A stretch of 64,000 nucleotides of DNA from Paraburkholderia sp. HP33-1 (GTDB lineage: Bacteria > Pseudomonadota > Gammaproteobacteria > Burkholderiales > Burkholderiaceae). Location: NCBI RefSeq assembly GCF_021390595.1, contig NZ_JAJEJR010000003.1, positions 434,001 through 498,000 of the forward strand, given 5' to 3'. The notes below the pieces were generated by a model, which was not told the origin of the DNA, did not search any database, and saw only the letters and a list, made by a program, of their open reading frames with translations. The position numbers were made by a program, and so were the translations under genes. Positions 1 through 9,555 of this stretch are shown piece by piece (the stretch's first letter is position 1; every line of letters starts with the position of its first letter).

Positions 1-935
1 TCGCCCCGCGTTATGAGGATTTGCATCCGCTGGTCGAATTGCTCAAGTATGCCGAGAACACCGGCCTGGCTCCCGGTACGCCGGAGTTGCTCAGCCCCTT
101 GCTTGGCATCAGCAACAAGACCAAAAACCTTGTCGAAGCTTTCTACAAGGGGCCGCCGCAGTTGCCGAAGCTGCAGGCCGATCTCGTCGCCCAATCCAGG
201 GTCGGTTATTCCGATGAATTGGCGAGGTACGGGGCGGACAACAAGATTCCGTACTGGGGCTTGAGCCTGAAGTTCTACGGCCCGTCGAAGGTGGTGGCGG
301 CGCAGTGGGAAGCCGTGAAGGAGCTGGCGAGCAAGTCCATCAAGAATGCCGCCTTCCGGGATGGTCCGATCCAGACCGATCCGCGCAAGGCCGCCGATGA
401 GTGGACGGTTTACCCGCAGGACGTGGGCGTGCCGAACATGGATTTCTTCGGCATGGGCACGCGCGCGGGCGGCAACCCGAATCCGATGCGCGGCCACATG
501 TGGTTCTCGCCTGTCATTCCGCAATCCGCGGACGGCATCCTCGAAGCCAACCGCGTGTTCGACGAAGCCGCCCGCACCATTCCCGCGTTGCAGAAAGTGC
601 CGATCTGGAACCTCAGGCCGTTCGCGTTGCCCGCGCCGTTCTACGAACGCAATTTCCTGTTCATCGTCGGCTTCCCGATTACCGACGACAAGGAATTGAA
701 CAAGTCCATCGTCAAGGCCTACCGCACGCTGCTCGACATCGGCGCTCAGCATGGCTGGGGCGAATACCGCTGCCATCCGGAGTTCCAGGATCAGGCCATG
801 GGTCTGTATTCGTTCAACAACAACAGCCTGCTGCGCCTGCACGAAATAATCAAGGACGCCATCGACCCGAACGGCATCCTGTCTCCGGGCCGTTATGGCA
901 TCTGGCCGAAAAACCTGCGGAAGAGCGCGAAATGA
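1..935 (+). CDS. p-cresol methylhydroxylase/vanillyl-alcohol oxidase family flavoprotein, C-terminal part (5' cut by window edge)
   Basis: The frame is open from base 3 at the left edge, so only about the last 310 residues are present. The family uses FAD to oxidise the para side chain of 4-alkylphenols (p-cresol, 4-ethylphenol, eugenol, vanillyl alcohol) through a quinone methide. Shared landmarks with the complete paralogue at 19902-21542 are GHMWFSPVIPQS, GWGEYRCHPEFQD, the YSFNNNSLLRLHE stretch and the terminal DPNGILSPGRYGIWPK, typical of the VAO C-terminal cap. Its stop overlaps the start of a cytochrome c gene, the flavocytochrome arrangement of PCMH and eugenol hydroxylase, so electrons probably leave to cytochrome rather than O2. 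The exact phenolic substrate cannot be read from this part. Confidence 0.88.
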   Translation, partial: APRYEDLHPLVELLKYAENTGLAPGTPELLSPLLGISNKTKNLVEAFYKGPPQLPKLQADLVAQSRVGYSDELARYGADNKIPYWGLSLKFYGPSKVVAAQWEAVKELASKSIKNAAFRDGPIQTDPRKAADEWTVYPQDVGVPNMDFFGMGTRAGGNPNPMRGHMWFSPVIPQSADGILEANRVFDEAARTIPALQKVPIWNLRPFALPAPFYERNFLFIVGFPITDDKELNKSIVKAYRTLLDIGAQHGWGEYRCHPEFQDQAMGLYSFNNNSLLRLHEIIKDAIDPNGILSPGRYGIWPKNLRKSAK

Positions 936-1276
936 TGAAGAAGCTCGACACGATATTGCTGGCGGCGATGGTGACTTGGGCTAGTTCCGCCATGGCCGAC
1001 GACGGTGCGACCTTGGACCGAGGCAGGCATGTTTTCGACCAGTGGTGCGTTTCCTGCCACGGCGTGGGCGACCGCATGCCCGGCACCGCGTCGCTGGCGG
1101 CCAAGTACCGCGGCAGCATCCCCGCGGCGCTGGAAGAACGCACGGACCTGAATCCGGACTTCATCCGCTATTTCGTGCGCAATGGCGTGCTGATCATGCC
1201 GGCTTTCCGCAAGACCGAAGTCAGCGACGCCGATCTGGCCGCACTGGCCGATTATCTCAGCCATCAGAAAAAGTAA
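932..1276 (+). CDS. periplasmic cytochrome c subunit of a phenol-side-chain hydroxylase
   Basis: Protein of 114 residues with an N-terminal signal peptide (hydrophobic residues 6-20, cleavage near AMA-DD) and one haem-binding motif, C39-V-S-C42-H43. The probable Met axial ligand lies in VLIMPAFRK. Size and motif order match the small cytochrome subunit (PchC/EhyA-like) that accepts electrons from the flavoprotein. The ATG overlaps the flavoprotein stop as ATGA, which implies translational coupling and equal production. A second in-frame ATG follows immediately at 935. It is close in layout to the paralogue at 21539-21931. Confidence 0.88.
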   Translation: MMKKLDTILLAAMVTWASSAMADDGATLDRGRHVFDQWCVSCHGVGDRMPGTASLAAKYRGSIPAALEERTDLNPDFIRYFVRNGVLIMPAFRKTEVSDADLAALADYLSHQKK

Positions 1277-1283
1277 CGAAATC

Positions 1284-2108
1284 ATGACGAACTACGCAGA
1301 CAAAATCAGCAGGGGTCCATGCGGGGGCCGCCTGCAAGACAAGGTGGCGTTGGTGACGGGAGCAGGCGGCGGCCAGGGCCAGGTCGTGTCGCTGCTGTTC
1401 GCCGAGGCGGGCGCCAAGGTATGCGCGAGCGACATCAACCCGGCCACACTGGAACAGACACGCGCCCTCGCGGAGCAGCGCGGCTTAAAGATCGACATCG
1501 CCACGGTGGACGCGTCCTCGCCGGAGCAGGCGAACAGCTGGATCGACGGCGTGATGCAAAGGCACGGCCGCATCGACGTGCTTTACAACAACGGCGCGGG
1601 AGTGCACATGGCGCCGTTCGACCAGATGTCTTTCGAACAGTGGAAGGAAACCATCCGGCTCGAACTGGACGTCATCTACCTGCCGACCAAGGCCGTCTGG
1701 CCGATCATGACCAACCAGAAGAGTGGCTCGATCATCAACATTGCTTCCTGCGCCGGCATGCTGGCCGCAGAGGGCCTGGGCACCACCGCGCACGCGGCGG
1801 GCAAGGGCGGCGTCATCGCACTGACCCGGCAGTTGTCGCTAGAAGGCGCGCCACACTGGGTCCGTGTGAACTGCATTTCGCCCGGCCCCATCATGGGCCC
1901 CGCATTGCAGCGTCCCTATGACGAAAGCCCGTATTTCCGCAAGCTGTTCGACAGCACGCCGTCGCTCGACAGGCACGGCTATCCGCTGGACATCGCCTAC
2001 GCGGGCTTGTTCCTGGCTTCCGACGAATCGACCTTCATTACCGGGGTCAATCTTCCGATCGACGGCGGTGCTACCAGCAAGGTCGGCGCGATGATGGGAA
2101 GGAGCTGA
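1284..2108 (+). CDS. short-chain dehydrogenase/reductase with His in place of the catalytic Tyr
   Basis: Classical SDR of 274 residues. The Rossmann glycine motif TGAGGGQG follows KVALV near residues 26-33; DVLYNNGAG replaces the usual NNAG; the serine region is SIINIASCAG. The usual YxxxK is replaced by HAAGK, so the Tyr general acid/base appears to be His. The C-terminal FITGVNLPIDGG is normal for the family. The gene lies 7 bases after the cytochrome gene and 3 bases before the next, so it is part of the same operon. It could oxidise an alcohol or aldehyde intermediate from side-chain hydroxylation; whether it is active without Tyr is open. Confidence 0.85.
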   Translation: MTNYADKISRGPCGGRLQDKVALVTGAGGGQGQVVSLLFAEAGAKVCASDINPATLEQTRALAEQRGLKIDIATVDASSPEQANSWIDGVMQRHGRIDVLYNNGAGVHMAPFDQMSFEQWKETIRLELDVIYLPTKAVWPIMTNQKSGSIINIASCAGMLAAEGLGTTAHAAGKGGVIALTRQLSLEGAPHWVRVNCISPGPIMGPALQRPYDESPYFRKLFDSTPSLDRHGYPLDIAYAGLFLASDESTFITGVNLPIDGGATSKVGAMMGRS

Positions 2109-2111
2109 GTC

Positions 2112-3383
2112 ATGACAACGACCAATGTCCTTGCGAGCCCCTTCAAGATCAACAACCTGGAAATCAGGAACCGCATCATCCTCGGGCCGATGGCCGTGCT
2201 GCGTCCGACCGAAGACGGCCGGCCGAGCGAGCAGACCATCGCGTTCTTGACTCGGCGAGCAAGGGGTGGGGTAGGACTGATCATCGTGGGCGGTTCCGTG
2301 GCGAGCGAGCGCGCGTGGAACGAATCACCGTTCTCTCCGAACGTGCGTTTCGACAAGGACGAGTTCGTTCCCGATCTCAGGCGGTTGACGGACGCCGTGC
2401 ATGCGTCCGGCACGCCGGTCTTCGCGCAGTTGTTCCCGAGCTTCGGCCGGATGGGTGTACCCCGCAACGGCAACTGGATTTCGTCGGCCAGTCCGAAGTC
2501 GGTGGACATTGGCGCGGGCAGCCTGCCGGATAACCTCTATATTCCGGGCGGCCGCGTCACGCCCCTGCCAAAAGAGGCCTCAATTGCCGAGATCAAGGAG
2601 CTTGAGGCCACTGTCGTTTCTGCAGCGCGCCGCGCGAAGGCGGCCGGCTTCGACGGCGTCGAGATTGGCGCGCACATGTGCTATTTCTACTCATCGTTTT
2701 TTTCGCCTCTGTCGAACCAGCGTACAGATGAATACGGCGGCCCAGCCAAAAACCGCGCACGGGCGCTGCGCGACGTGGTCGCTGCGGTGCGCGCCGAGGT
2801 CGGCCCCGGCTATCCGGTCGGCATCCGCATGAGCGTCAATGACCACATGCCGGGCGGCCAGGGACCGGAGGGCTTCGCGGAAGTGGCCGCGCACATCGTC
2901 AAGGCCGGCGTCGATTTCATTTCGCTCAGCGAGGGCAACTACGAGTCCATGGGCGAGAATGCCACGAGCCTTTCCGGCAACATGCTCGCGCACGGCGAGC
3001 CGCAGGCTTTCCGCGAGGCGGTCGGTCGCGATGTCCGGCTGTTTCTCTCCAGCACGCCCGATCCGAAGCAGGCCGCCGAGGCCATCGATGCTGGGCACGC
3101 CGACGCGAGCATGCTCGCGCGCCAGATGCTGGCTGACCCTGACTACGCCGTGAAAGTTATCGAGGGTCGCGAGCGGGACGTCGTGTGGTGCGACCATGCG
3201 AATTCCTGCCTGCGCCGGCTGATTCTCAACCTACCGGTCGCCTGTCACAAGAATCCGGAGATGGGTCGCGAGGACCCACGCGCCAAACGATCCAGCCTCG
3301 CCCAGGAGGCCATCGTGTGGGCCACCGGGAATCGGACGCTAATGACCTTGGCCGACAAGCTGGCGCGCATGAAGCAAAAATAA
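2112..3383 (+). CDS. Old Yellow Enzyme-like FMN oxidoreductase, single-domain and atypical
   Basis: TIM-barrel flavin oxidoreductase of 423 residues. It starts with SPFKINNLEIRNRIILGPM, keeps FSPLSNQRTDEYGG near residue 195 and RMSVND, and ends in a cysteine-poor tail containing ACHKNPEMGRE. The family reduces activated C=C bonds with NAD(P)H. Two departures are visible. The substrate-binding HxxH/N (usually IHGAHGY) reads IGAHMCY here. The 4Fe-4S cysteine pattern of the 2,4-dienoyl-CoA reductase group is incomplete, and the extra FAD/NADH domain is absent. The ribosome site (aaggag) sits in the end of the SDR gene 3 bases upstream, so the two are co-translated. Substrate unknown. Confidence 0.82.
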   Translation: MTTTNVLASPFKINNLEIRNRIILGPMAVLRPTEDGRPSEQTIAFLTRRARGGVGLIIVGGSVASERAWNESPFSPNVRFDKDEFVPDLRRLTDAVHASGTPVFAQLFPSFGRMGVPRNGNWISSASPKSVDIGAGSLPDNLYIPGGRVTPLPKEASIAEIKELEATVVSAARRAKAAGFDGVEIGAHMCYFYSSFFSPLSNQRTDEYGGPAKNRARALRDVVAAVRAEVGPGYPVGIRMSVNDHMPGGQGPEGFAEVAAHIVKAGVDFISLSEGNYESMGENATSLSGNMLAHGEPQAFREAVGRDVRLFLSSTPDPKQAAEAIDAGHADASMLARQMLADPDYAVKVIEGRERDVVWCDHANSCLRRLILNLPVACHKNPEMGREDPRAKRSSLAQEAIVWATGNRTLMTLADKLARMKQK

Positions 3384-3407
3384 GACAACGCCGACAGCGG
3401 CCTCGTC

Positions 3408-3509
3408 ATGAAACTGAACCCGAAGGTTGAACAGATGAAGTCCAAGCTTGGGGGCCTGGTGAAGCATGACGAGCGCTTCAGGCTCAAAGTGCTAAAGCAA
3501 TACCTGTAA
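3408..3509 (+). CDS. possible 33-residue basic peptide
   Basis: Short ORF starting 24 bases after the OYE-like gene, rich in Lys and Leu ([16 protein letters not shown] at the start). No clear ribosome-binding site precedes it. It could be an operon-tail small protein or chance; nothing identifies a function. Confidence 0.2.
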   Translation: MKLNPKVEQMKSKLGGLVKHDERFRLKVLKQYL

Positions 3510-3612
3510 TACCTATCGGGCCACTTTTAACGACCGACGCACTCACGCCACAACGGCAGGAATAAGTGCGACGCTCCTGTCAGTCGGTAACAGGGGAAAA
3601 GGAGAAGAGGAC

Positions 3613-5331
3613 ATGAAGATCGGTAATGCCTTTCTTCAACTTACCATAGGCGCGCGGCTGCGTACCGGGTTTGCCATGATGCTCGCGTTGATGGCTGCAA
3701 TCACGGTCGTCGCGATCGCGCGCATGGCAGCTAACCAGGCGCGCATGGACGAGATCACCGGTGTCAACAACATGAAGTCGCGTGCGGCGATGGCGATGCG
3801 CGACACGGTGTTCGAACGCATGGTCGCATTGCGGGATGTTGCGCTGGTGGGTTCGGCGTCGGAAGTGGATGAAGAGGTTGCCCTCATCGATGCAAAGGCG
3901 CGGGGGTATGGCGAGACGGAGCTGCGATTACTTGCGTTGCTTTCCAGCGATCAAGAGCGCTCGGGCACCGAGCGCGCCATTCTCACCGAGATCAGGCAGC
4001 ATGAAAGCGAGGCGCGCCCGTTGATCGGCAAGGCCATTGCTCTCGCGCGCGCCGGCGGGATGGACCAGGTTTACACCATTCTGGCGATCGAGTTGAAGCC
4101 GGTCCAGCTCAGGTGGATGGAAGCGCTCTCCAAGCTGGTTGCGTTGGAGGACAAGAACAACGAGCAGGCGACCGAGGAAGCGAGGGAGGCATCGCAATTT
4201 GCCCGCAACGGCATGATCGTCATGGGTTTCGTCGCCACCATTGCGGGCATTGCGGTTTCCATGCTGATTACGCGCAGTCTGCTCGCGCAGTTGGGCGGCG
4301 AACCCGTCCATACCGCCGACGTGGCCGGGCAGATTGCCAACGGCGACCTCGCTGGTGAAGTCCCGTTGCGGGACGGCGATCGCTCCAGCTTGCTGCACGC
4401 CGTCGCCACGATGCGGGACAACCTCGCACGCATCGTGGGAAAAGTGCGCCTGAACACCGAAACCATTGCGGGTTCGTCCTCCGGCATCGCCAACGCCAAC
4501 CGCGAACTTGCCATCCGGACCGAACAGCAAGCCGCCTCGCTGAAGGCCATTGCCGACTCGATCGGCGATCTCGCGGCTACCGTACGCCAGACGGCCGAGA
4601 ATGCGAGCCTTGCCGATACGCTCGCCATTTCCGCGTCTGCCGTGGCGAAGCAGGGACACGAAGTCGTGAGCGAGGTCGAGCGGAAGATGCAATCCATCAG
4701 CGCGTCGGGTGAGCGTATCGTCGACATCATTGCGGTCATCGACGGCATTGCGTTCCAGACCAATATTCTGGCATTGAACGCGGCGGTGGAGGCCGCGCGT
4801 GCCGGTGAACTGGGAAAGGGTTTCGCCGTGGTTGCGACCGAGGTGCGGAATCTCTCGCAACGCTCCGCAAATGCGGCGAGGGAAATCAAGGACTTGATTG
4901 CGGATTCTGCCGAACACGTGCAGGCAGGGAGCGAACTGGTCGGCAAAGCCGGACAGACCATGCAGCAAATCATGCAAAGCGTGCAACGCGTGACCGATCT
5001 CATGCGTGAGATCAGCAGGGCGACCACGGACCAAAGCAACGGCATCGACCTGATCAACCAGACCGCTGCCGAAATAGAGGGCGTCACGCGTCAGAACGCG
5101 ACGCTGGTCAATGAGACTGCACAAGCGGCAAGCAGTCTGCAGGAGCAATCGGAACAGCTTGCCGAACTTGTCGCCGTGTTCAAGGTTGCGGGTCTACAGA
5201 GTCTGTTGCCGGCGAGTGCGGTCCACGAGATCGAGCATGAGAGTTCATGCTCCCGGCCAGCCGTCGGCACCGCGGAAGGCGGTGCGACCACGGCATATCA
5301 GGCTGACTGGGCGCCAACGGTAATGCCATGA
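3613..5331 (+). CDS. methyl-accepting chemotaxis protein
   Basis: Inner-membrane chemoreceptor of 572 residues. Membrane segment 1 is at about residues 16-37 and segment 2 at about 198-220; between them is a periplasmic four-helix-bundle-type sensor. A HAMP region follows, and the cytoplasmic domain carries the highly conserved hairpin [20 protein letters not shown] at about 378-397. No C-terminal CheR/CheB-binding pentapeptide is seen. A strong ribosome site (ggagaagagg) precedes the ATG. Its place just after an aromatic side-chain oxidation operon suggests taxis toward the substrate or a product; that is inference from context. Confidence 0.93.
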   Translation: MKIGNAFLQLTIGARLRTGFAMMLALMAAITVVAIARMAANQARMDEITGVNNMKSRAAMAMRDTVFERMVALRDVALVGSASEVDEEVALIDAKARGYGETELRLLALLSSDQERSGTERAILTEIRQHESEARPLIGKAIALARAGGMDQVYTILAIELKPVQLRWMEALSKLVALEDKNNEQATEEAREASQFARNGMIVMGFVATIAGIAVSMLITRSLLAQLGGEPVHTADVAGQIANGDLAGEVPLRDGDRSSLLHAVATMRDNLARIVGKVRLNTETIAGSSSGIANANRELAIRTEQQAASLKAIADSIGDLAATVRQTAENASLADTLAISASAVAKQGHEVVSEVERKMQSISASGERIVDIIAVIDGIAFQTNILALNAAVEAARAGELGKGFAVVATEVRNLSQRSANAAREIKDLIADSAEHVQAGSELVGKAGQTMQQIMQSVQRVTDLMREISRATTDQSNGIDLINQTAAEIEGVTRQNATLVNETAQAASSLQEQSEQLAELVAVFKVAGLQSLLPASAVHEIEHESSCSRPAVGTAEGGATTAYQADWAPTVMP

Positions 5332-5651
5332 CTGAACAAACCATTAAATCGGAAATCCGTTTGTATGAAGGTGCTCATGCCAGTCGATGACGATACAAAG
5401 CGCTCGATGTTGGCGCAGGCTGGGGAATGGATCGCGGAAGGCTGGTTTGAGAACGCACAGTGTATGGTTTTGCTGCATGCATCGGTGCTGGATGTCAATG
5501 GAACGGAGCCATCATGGCATCCACGTGGATGGTCTGCTGCCCCTACTCCGGCGGCAGCGGACGAATCGGATTTCATCAACGGATCCGCCATCTTTGCTGG
5601 TGATGGGTGGAAGTGCGGTAACAAGTATCGAAGCAAGCGAGGGGAAGAACC
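5332..5651 (+). other. 320-base stretch without a convincing gene
   Basis: A 96-residue frame (5365-5655) is open here but has no recognisable domain and low-complexity composition. The stretch ends in a ribosome site (gaggggaagaacc) that fits the scoA start at 5652, so at least its end is the old promoter/leader of a CoA-transferase operon. Confidence 0.4.
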
Positions 5652-5710
5652 ATGAACAAGGTATATCCCGACATTGTCAATGCACTGGCGGGGGGGAGCC
5701 ACGGGCGGAC
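5652..5710 (+). pseudogene. scoA: stub of CoA-transferase subunit A (scoA/pcaI-like)
   Basis: After a good ribosome site the frame reads MNKVYPDIVNALAGG, which matches the start of 3-oxoacid/3-oxoadipate CoA-transferase alpha subunits (typically MNKIYP..AAALxG). The similarity stops after about 14 codons and the frame closes by 5730. The rest of the subunit (about 220 residues) is missing, and a MarR gene follows where it should be. Together with the broken scoB at 6299-6943 this is the remnant of an scoAB operon. Confidence 0.65.
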
Positions 5711-5819
5711 ATGCACAAATTGTCTTTGAATATTGTTTTCTCTAAAACGGAAGATGATTTTCATACTTTCGGCGAGCAGATGGAGACAATGCCGTACGCT
5801 GGGTGCGAACGAAAGCCGA

Positions 5820-6287
5820 ATGATGAACATTGCTGAAAGCAATCGACCAGCGTTGTACTACAGCTCCCTGTTTCTTCTGAGCGATGTCGAGAAGTCTATT
5901 GGCCGTATCAAGGAGAGGATTTCGCTCGATGACTTTGGTATATCGTGGCCACAGGCCAAGCTCATTATGTATCTGACGCGCTATCAGGCTACGACACAGA
6001 TGCAGCTAGCAAGGAACTTGCACTACGATGAAGGGGCGCTGTCCAGGCTACTGTCGCGTCTTGACCGCTCCGGATTGGTCGAGAGGTTTCCCAACTTGAA
6101 GGACCGACGGAGCCGGTGTATCTGCCTGACTCAACAAGGTATGCGGCTGGCGAAGGAGCTTTCGGCGACATTTGGGCAACTTGATGCTCATCTCTTCGCG
6201 ATCTTCACAGAAGAAGAAAAATCAAGATTGGTTCAAATGCTAAAGCGACTACTCTGCAATGGACTGGATGATGCAGTCCGGCGCTGA
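5820..6287 (+). CDS. MarR-family transcriptional regulator
   Basis: Winged-helix regulator of about 155 residues. The HTH reads TTQMQLARNLHYDEGALSRL, followed by the recognition helix and wing (LVERFPNLKDRRSRCICLTQQG), the usual MarR core. The start is chosen at the ATG pair 5820/5823, since upstream codons give a non-family extension. It sits between the remains of scoA and scoB, which its insertion or a deletion appears to have interrupted. Part of its coding sequence recurs in decayed form at 9556-9690. Ligand and targets are unknown; MarR proteins in such settings usually respond to phenolic acids. Confidence 0.85.
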   Translation: MMNIAESNRPALYYSSLFLLSDVEKSIGRIKERISLDDFGISWPQAKLIMYLTRYQATTQMQLARNLHYDEGALSRLLSRLDRSGLVERFPNLKDRRSRCICLTQQGMRLAKELSATFGQLDAHLFAIFTEEEKSRLVQMLKRLLCNGLDDAVRR

Positions 6288-6298
6288 GGGATCATATC

Positions 6299-6943
6299 GT
6301 GCTCAACGCGGACCCGGAGAACCGCGTCGAACAACGACCGTGCGCAGCCAGGGAGCTGCCGGATGGCTTCTACGTGAGTCTCGGCATCGGAACGCCCACG
6401 CTGGTCGCCAATCCCGTCCCCGACGGGATGGAAGTATGGCTGCAACAGGAAAACGGCCTGCCAGGTATCAACGAGGTCCCGATAGAAGAGCAGGTGTACG
6501 CCTTCATGATCATGCCTGCAAGCAGATGGTGAGGACGCTACCGGGCTTGTCCTTTTTTCGTCGGCGGATTCGTTCGCGATGATCCGCAGCGGCTACATCA
6601 ACCTTGCGATCCTCGGAGTACTGCAGGTGAGCAAAGAGGGCGATCTTGCGCGCTGGCTCTTCCCTGGCAAGATGATCAAGGGCATGGGCGGGCGATGGAC
6701 CTCGTTGCTGGCGTTATTCGGGTGGTCGTGCTCATGGAACATGTCGCAAAAGGCGACCAGCCCAAGCCACTCAAGGAGTGTACGTTGCCGCTCACGTGCG
6801 TGGTGGACCTGGTCATCACTGACATCGGCTTAGTCGAGGGCACCGAAAAGGTTTGAAGATTGCCGAACTCGCCACCGGGTGTGGCGGTAGTGGGGATCAA
6901 GGGCAAGACCAGCGCGGAGCTGGAAGTAAACGCGGTCGTGTAA
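6299..6943 (+). pseudogene. scoB: broken CoA-transferase subunit B (scoB/pcaJ-like)
   Basis: Subunit B landmarks appear in order but in several frames: CAARELPDGFYVSLGIGTPTLVAN, then DGMEVWLQQENG, then [63 protein letters not shown] and [17 protein letters not shown]. At least three frame changes and losses separate them, including the region after EEQVYAF and after GMGG. The intact enzyme transfers CoA from succinyl-CoA to a 3-oxoacid such as 3-oxoadipate. The last segment closes at 6941-6943. It is not functional as written. Confidence 0.85.
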
Positions 6944-7049
6944 CGGTCCAAATGTTTTTTTCATTACAGGCCACTCGGCGGTAAGGTCGGTGGATTTGCC
7001 TGATAGCTGGGTTTGCTAGCTGATGGCCCCAATGCATACCATCTGAAAC

Positions 7050-8261
7050 GTGACATCAGACTCGAACTCTCTGCCAGTATCCGGTCCTCGCGTCGCGGCG
7101 TTGGCTGTTGCCTGCGGGCTCGCCGTCGCGACGCTCTACTATAGTCAACCGCTACTACCCGCGATGGCGGCCGCTGTGGGCTCGGGTGCCTCCGCCCAGG
7201 GGGCAATTACCATGCTTACCCAGATCGGCTATGCGCTCGGACTGCTCCTATTCGGTCCGTTGAGCGATCGACTTGACCAGCGGAGGCTTGTTGCTTGCCT
7301 GATTCCAGCGAATATTGCTGGCTTGATGCTAAGCGCGACGGCAAGCTCGTTAGCATGGTTGCTCGCGGCGAGCATGCTCGTCGGGGTTACGGGAGTCGCT
7401 GCGCAGATCATTATCCCGGCGGTATCAGGCCTGGTGGCTCCCGCCAAACGTGGCCATACCGTAGGGTGTCTGATGAGTGGCTTGTTTGCCGGGACGCTGT
7501 TCGCCCGTACCCTTAGCGGTTATGTTGGTGAGCACGCGGGGTGGCGAACGATGTTTGCCTTGGCAGCCGTCATTGACGTCCTCCTGTTCGTCGTAGTCTG
7601 GTTGTGTCTTCCGGCTATCAGGCCGAGTAGCGACATGTCGTATTCAGAGTTGATGGTGTCGCTTGGTCTGTTGTTCGTCAGGCAGCCTTTATTACGCGAG
7701 GCTTGTCTTGCTGGCTTTTTGCTGTTCGGGGCGCTCAACGTGCTTTGGGGATCGTTGGCCTTGATGTTGCAGCGGCCACCCTATGGTTGGGGTAGTGACC
7801 TGACGGGCTTGTTTGGGTTCGTCGGCCTCGCGGGAATGCTGGCTTCTACGAAGATTGGTCGTCTCTCTGACCATTGGGGTGCGCGCAATGTTGTTTCGAT
7901 CGCCGCGACTCTCGTCATACTCGCCTTTTCCCTGATTGCGGCGTCGGGGTACTGCTTGGCCTTGTTGGTTCTCGGCGTGATTGGTCTTGACTTGGGCAGT
8001 CGCGCCAACCTTATCGCAAATCAGACACGGCTGTATGGGCTGCAGCCTGAGGTGCGCGGTCGCCTCAACACAGTGTTCATGATTTCATATTACGTCGGCG
8101 GGGCAATTGGCTCAATCGCAGGGGCCACGGTGGCGGGGCGATATGGCTGGATTGGCCTGGGCGTAGCGGGCGGGACCTGCGGGGCACTGGCGCTTGTCGC
8201 TGCCCATCTGGCACACCTGTCGGAACCGGTACGTGTCAGTCGCGATCAATCTCACGGATGA
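7050..8261 (+). CDS. MFS transporter (DHA1-like)
   Basis: Integral inner-membrane protein of 403 residues with about 12 hydrophobic segments. The loop 2-3 motif reads GPLSDRLDQRRLV and an equivalent GRLSDHWGARNVV occurs in the second half. The start is GTG at 7050; no strong ribosome site was found. It resembles arabinose/drug-efflux-type MFS proteins (YnfM/AraJ group). It is intact although both neighbours are pseudogenes. Substrate unknown. Confidence 0.85.
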   Translation: MTSDSNSLPVSGPRVAALAVACGLAVATLYYSQPLLPAMAAAVGSGASAQGAITMLTQIGYALGLLLFGPLSDRLDQRRLVACLIPANIAGLMLSATASSLAWLLAASMLVGVTGVAAQIIIPAVSGLVAPAKRGHTVGCLMSGLFAGTLFARTLSGYVGEHAGWRTMFALAAVIDVLLFVVVWLCLPAIRPSSDMSYSELMVSLGLLFVRQPLLREACLAGFLLFGALNVLWGSLALMLQRPPYGWGSDLTGLFGFVGLAGMLASTKIGRLSDHWGARNVVSIAATLVILAFSLIAASGYCLALLVLGVIGLDLGSRANLIANQTRLYGLQPEVRGRLNTVFMISYYVGGAIGSIAGATVAGRYGWIGLGVAGGTCGALALVAAHLAHLSEPVRVSRDQSHG

Positions 8262-8353
8262 ATAGCAAACGGAATCTCTTTACCGCTCGACGAGTAATTG
8301 CTCACGGGCTTCAGTGTCACGGACGATGCTTCCATTTTGCGGGAAACGGTCTC

Positions 8354-8879
8354 TTGAAGTTGTATGGCTGCTGTCGCAGTGCGGTTTCGTGCTGAGCTGC
8401 ATGCACTGAACCTGAAGGGCCTGCCAGACGATTATCTTCCGATTCGCCTCGTGCGAAACGGTGGCTAGCAATTGACCGCGGCCTTTCGTGACGTCAATCC
8501 CGATGCGCTGGTTCCAGCATTGGTTGACGCGACCGAGGCGTCCAGCTAGTCGCTTGCGATCATCGAACATCCGGAAGAAGCACGCCCGAGCCCGCACTGC
8601 CGCCAGCCCCCTGATGGGTGCGTGTAAGAGGGATCTCTTGCCCGGCAGGCGGCTTATAGAGTCCATCCGATTAACAATCTGCGCGTATTGACGTATTTAG
8701 AGGGCGAGTTGCGATTGGCCGCGGATGCAAAGAGCGCATGGTACTGCCGCTGGGTGGAAGCCGGAGTCGAGATTCTTGAGCAGAGACTCTTGAAAAGCGG
8801 GGCGACGGTGGACAGCTCTGCAACGCTTCTAACATCCGAGCCGCCGACATTCAACGCTGAGATACGTCTGCCCCGTTGA
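8354..8879 (+). pseudogene. maiA: decayed maleylacetoacetate isomerase / zeta-class GST
   Basis: Reading across frames gives the MaiA landmarks in order: MKLYGCCRSA, then ALNLKGLPDDYLPIRLVRNGG, a stop, then NPDALVPALVDATEAS, a stop, then SLAIIEHPEEARP, a stop, and VHPINNLRVLTYLEGEL with AWYCRWVEAGVEILEQ. The intact enzyme isomerises maleylacetoacetate to fumarylacetoacetate in tyrosine/homogentisate catabolism, or acts as a GST. One frameshift and three in-frame stops inactivate it. It was probably single and intact before the rearrangements that scar 5.6-9.7 kb. Confidence 0.85.
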
Positions 8880-9129
8880 CTTCGAGCCGGCCCGAAAGCT
8901 CAACTTGCTGTCCACTGAATCGCAAGCAGCCCGGATGGAGCGATTTCGTCCTCTTCATTCCCGAACTTGCGATACCGCGTCGGAAACGTGGCAAAGCCAG
9001 CGCTTGCCACCTGTGAACGACTGCGGCTCAGGAGGTCCGATTCAAGTAACCGCAGAAGATATCGACGCTGCCGTCTACCGCACTGGTACGCAATACGACG
9101 GCGTAGTCAGATGAAGTCAATTCGTTCAT

Positions 9130-9545
9130 CGCTCGCTCGCGCGCAATCCAGCGCGATAGCCGACTGACAGCGCGGTCTGGCGCTTCACGTTGCGGGCTGC
9201 TGCGATCAGCCGCCGCATCCTTCGGGGCTGAGTACCACCGGGAGGGTGCGGGGCACTCGTACCGGCTGAATCCGCGTCGTCAGCTCAGGCTGGCTAAGCG
9301 TGACTCCGAAGAAGAACTTTGGCCCGCTGATCGCAGCGTTGAGCGAAACCGGCGAGGTACCGTGATCGACCAGATGCAGTTGGTTGTCCCGCAGGTCCTC
9401 GACGGTGACGGTATCGGGTGAACGCCCGAGAAAGGTGGCGAACTCCCGTAGGGCGCGCAGATAGCCGGTCTGGGTCTTGGGTGCGAACTTGCGCATGCGC
9501 ATGTCGTCAACCATGCGCCGGCCCCAGCGGGCTGACTCCGGGATC
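9130..9545 (-). pseudogene. broken tyrosine recombinase (phage-integrase family)
   Basis: On the minus strand the frame from 9514 reads MVDDMRMRKFAPKTQTGYLR, then FLGRSPDTVTVEDLRD and an end at LPVVLSPEG, the SAM-like core-binding domain found in integrases that accompany IS91-type elements. After a frameshift near 9218 the next motif continues as RLIAAARNVKRQTALSVGYR and AGLRASER, the beginning of the catalytic domain with its first Arg. The rest of the catalytic domain (the HxxR and Tyr boxes) is absent. It is a mobile-element relic and a likely agent or marker of the local rearrangements. Confidence 0.8.
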
Positions 9546-9555
9546 GGAGCACATC

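Noticed and set aside
3928..5148. Long open frames on the minus strand inside the first chemoreceptor gene
   Set aside because: They are antisense shadows of a high-GC gene; the sense frame has full MCP domains and a ribosome site.
5365..5655. A 96-residue plus-strand frame before the scoA stub
   Set aside because: No domain, no good ribosome site and composition unlike protein; described as intergenic instead.
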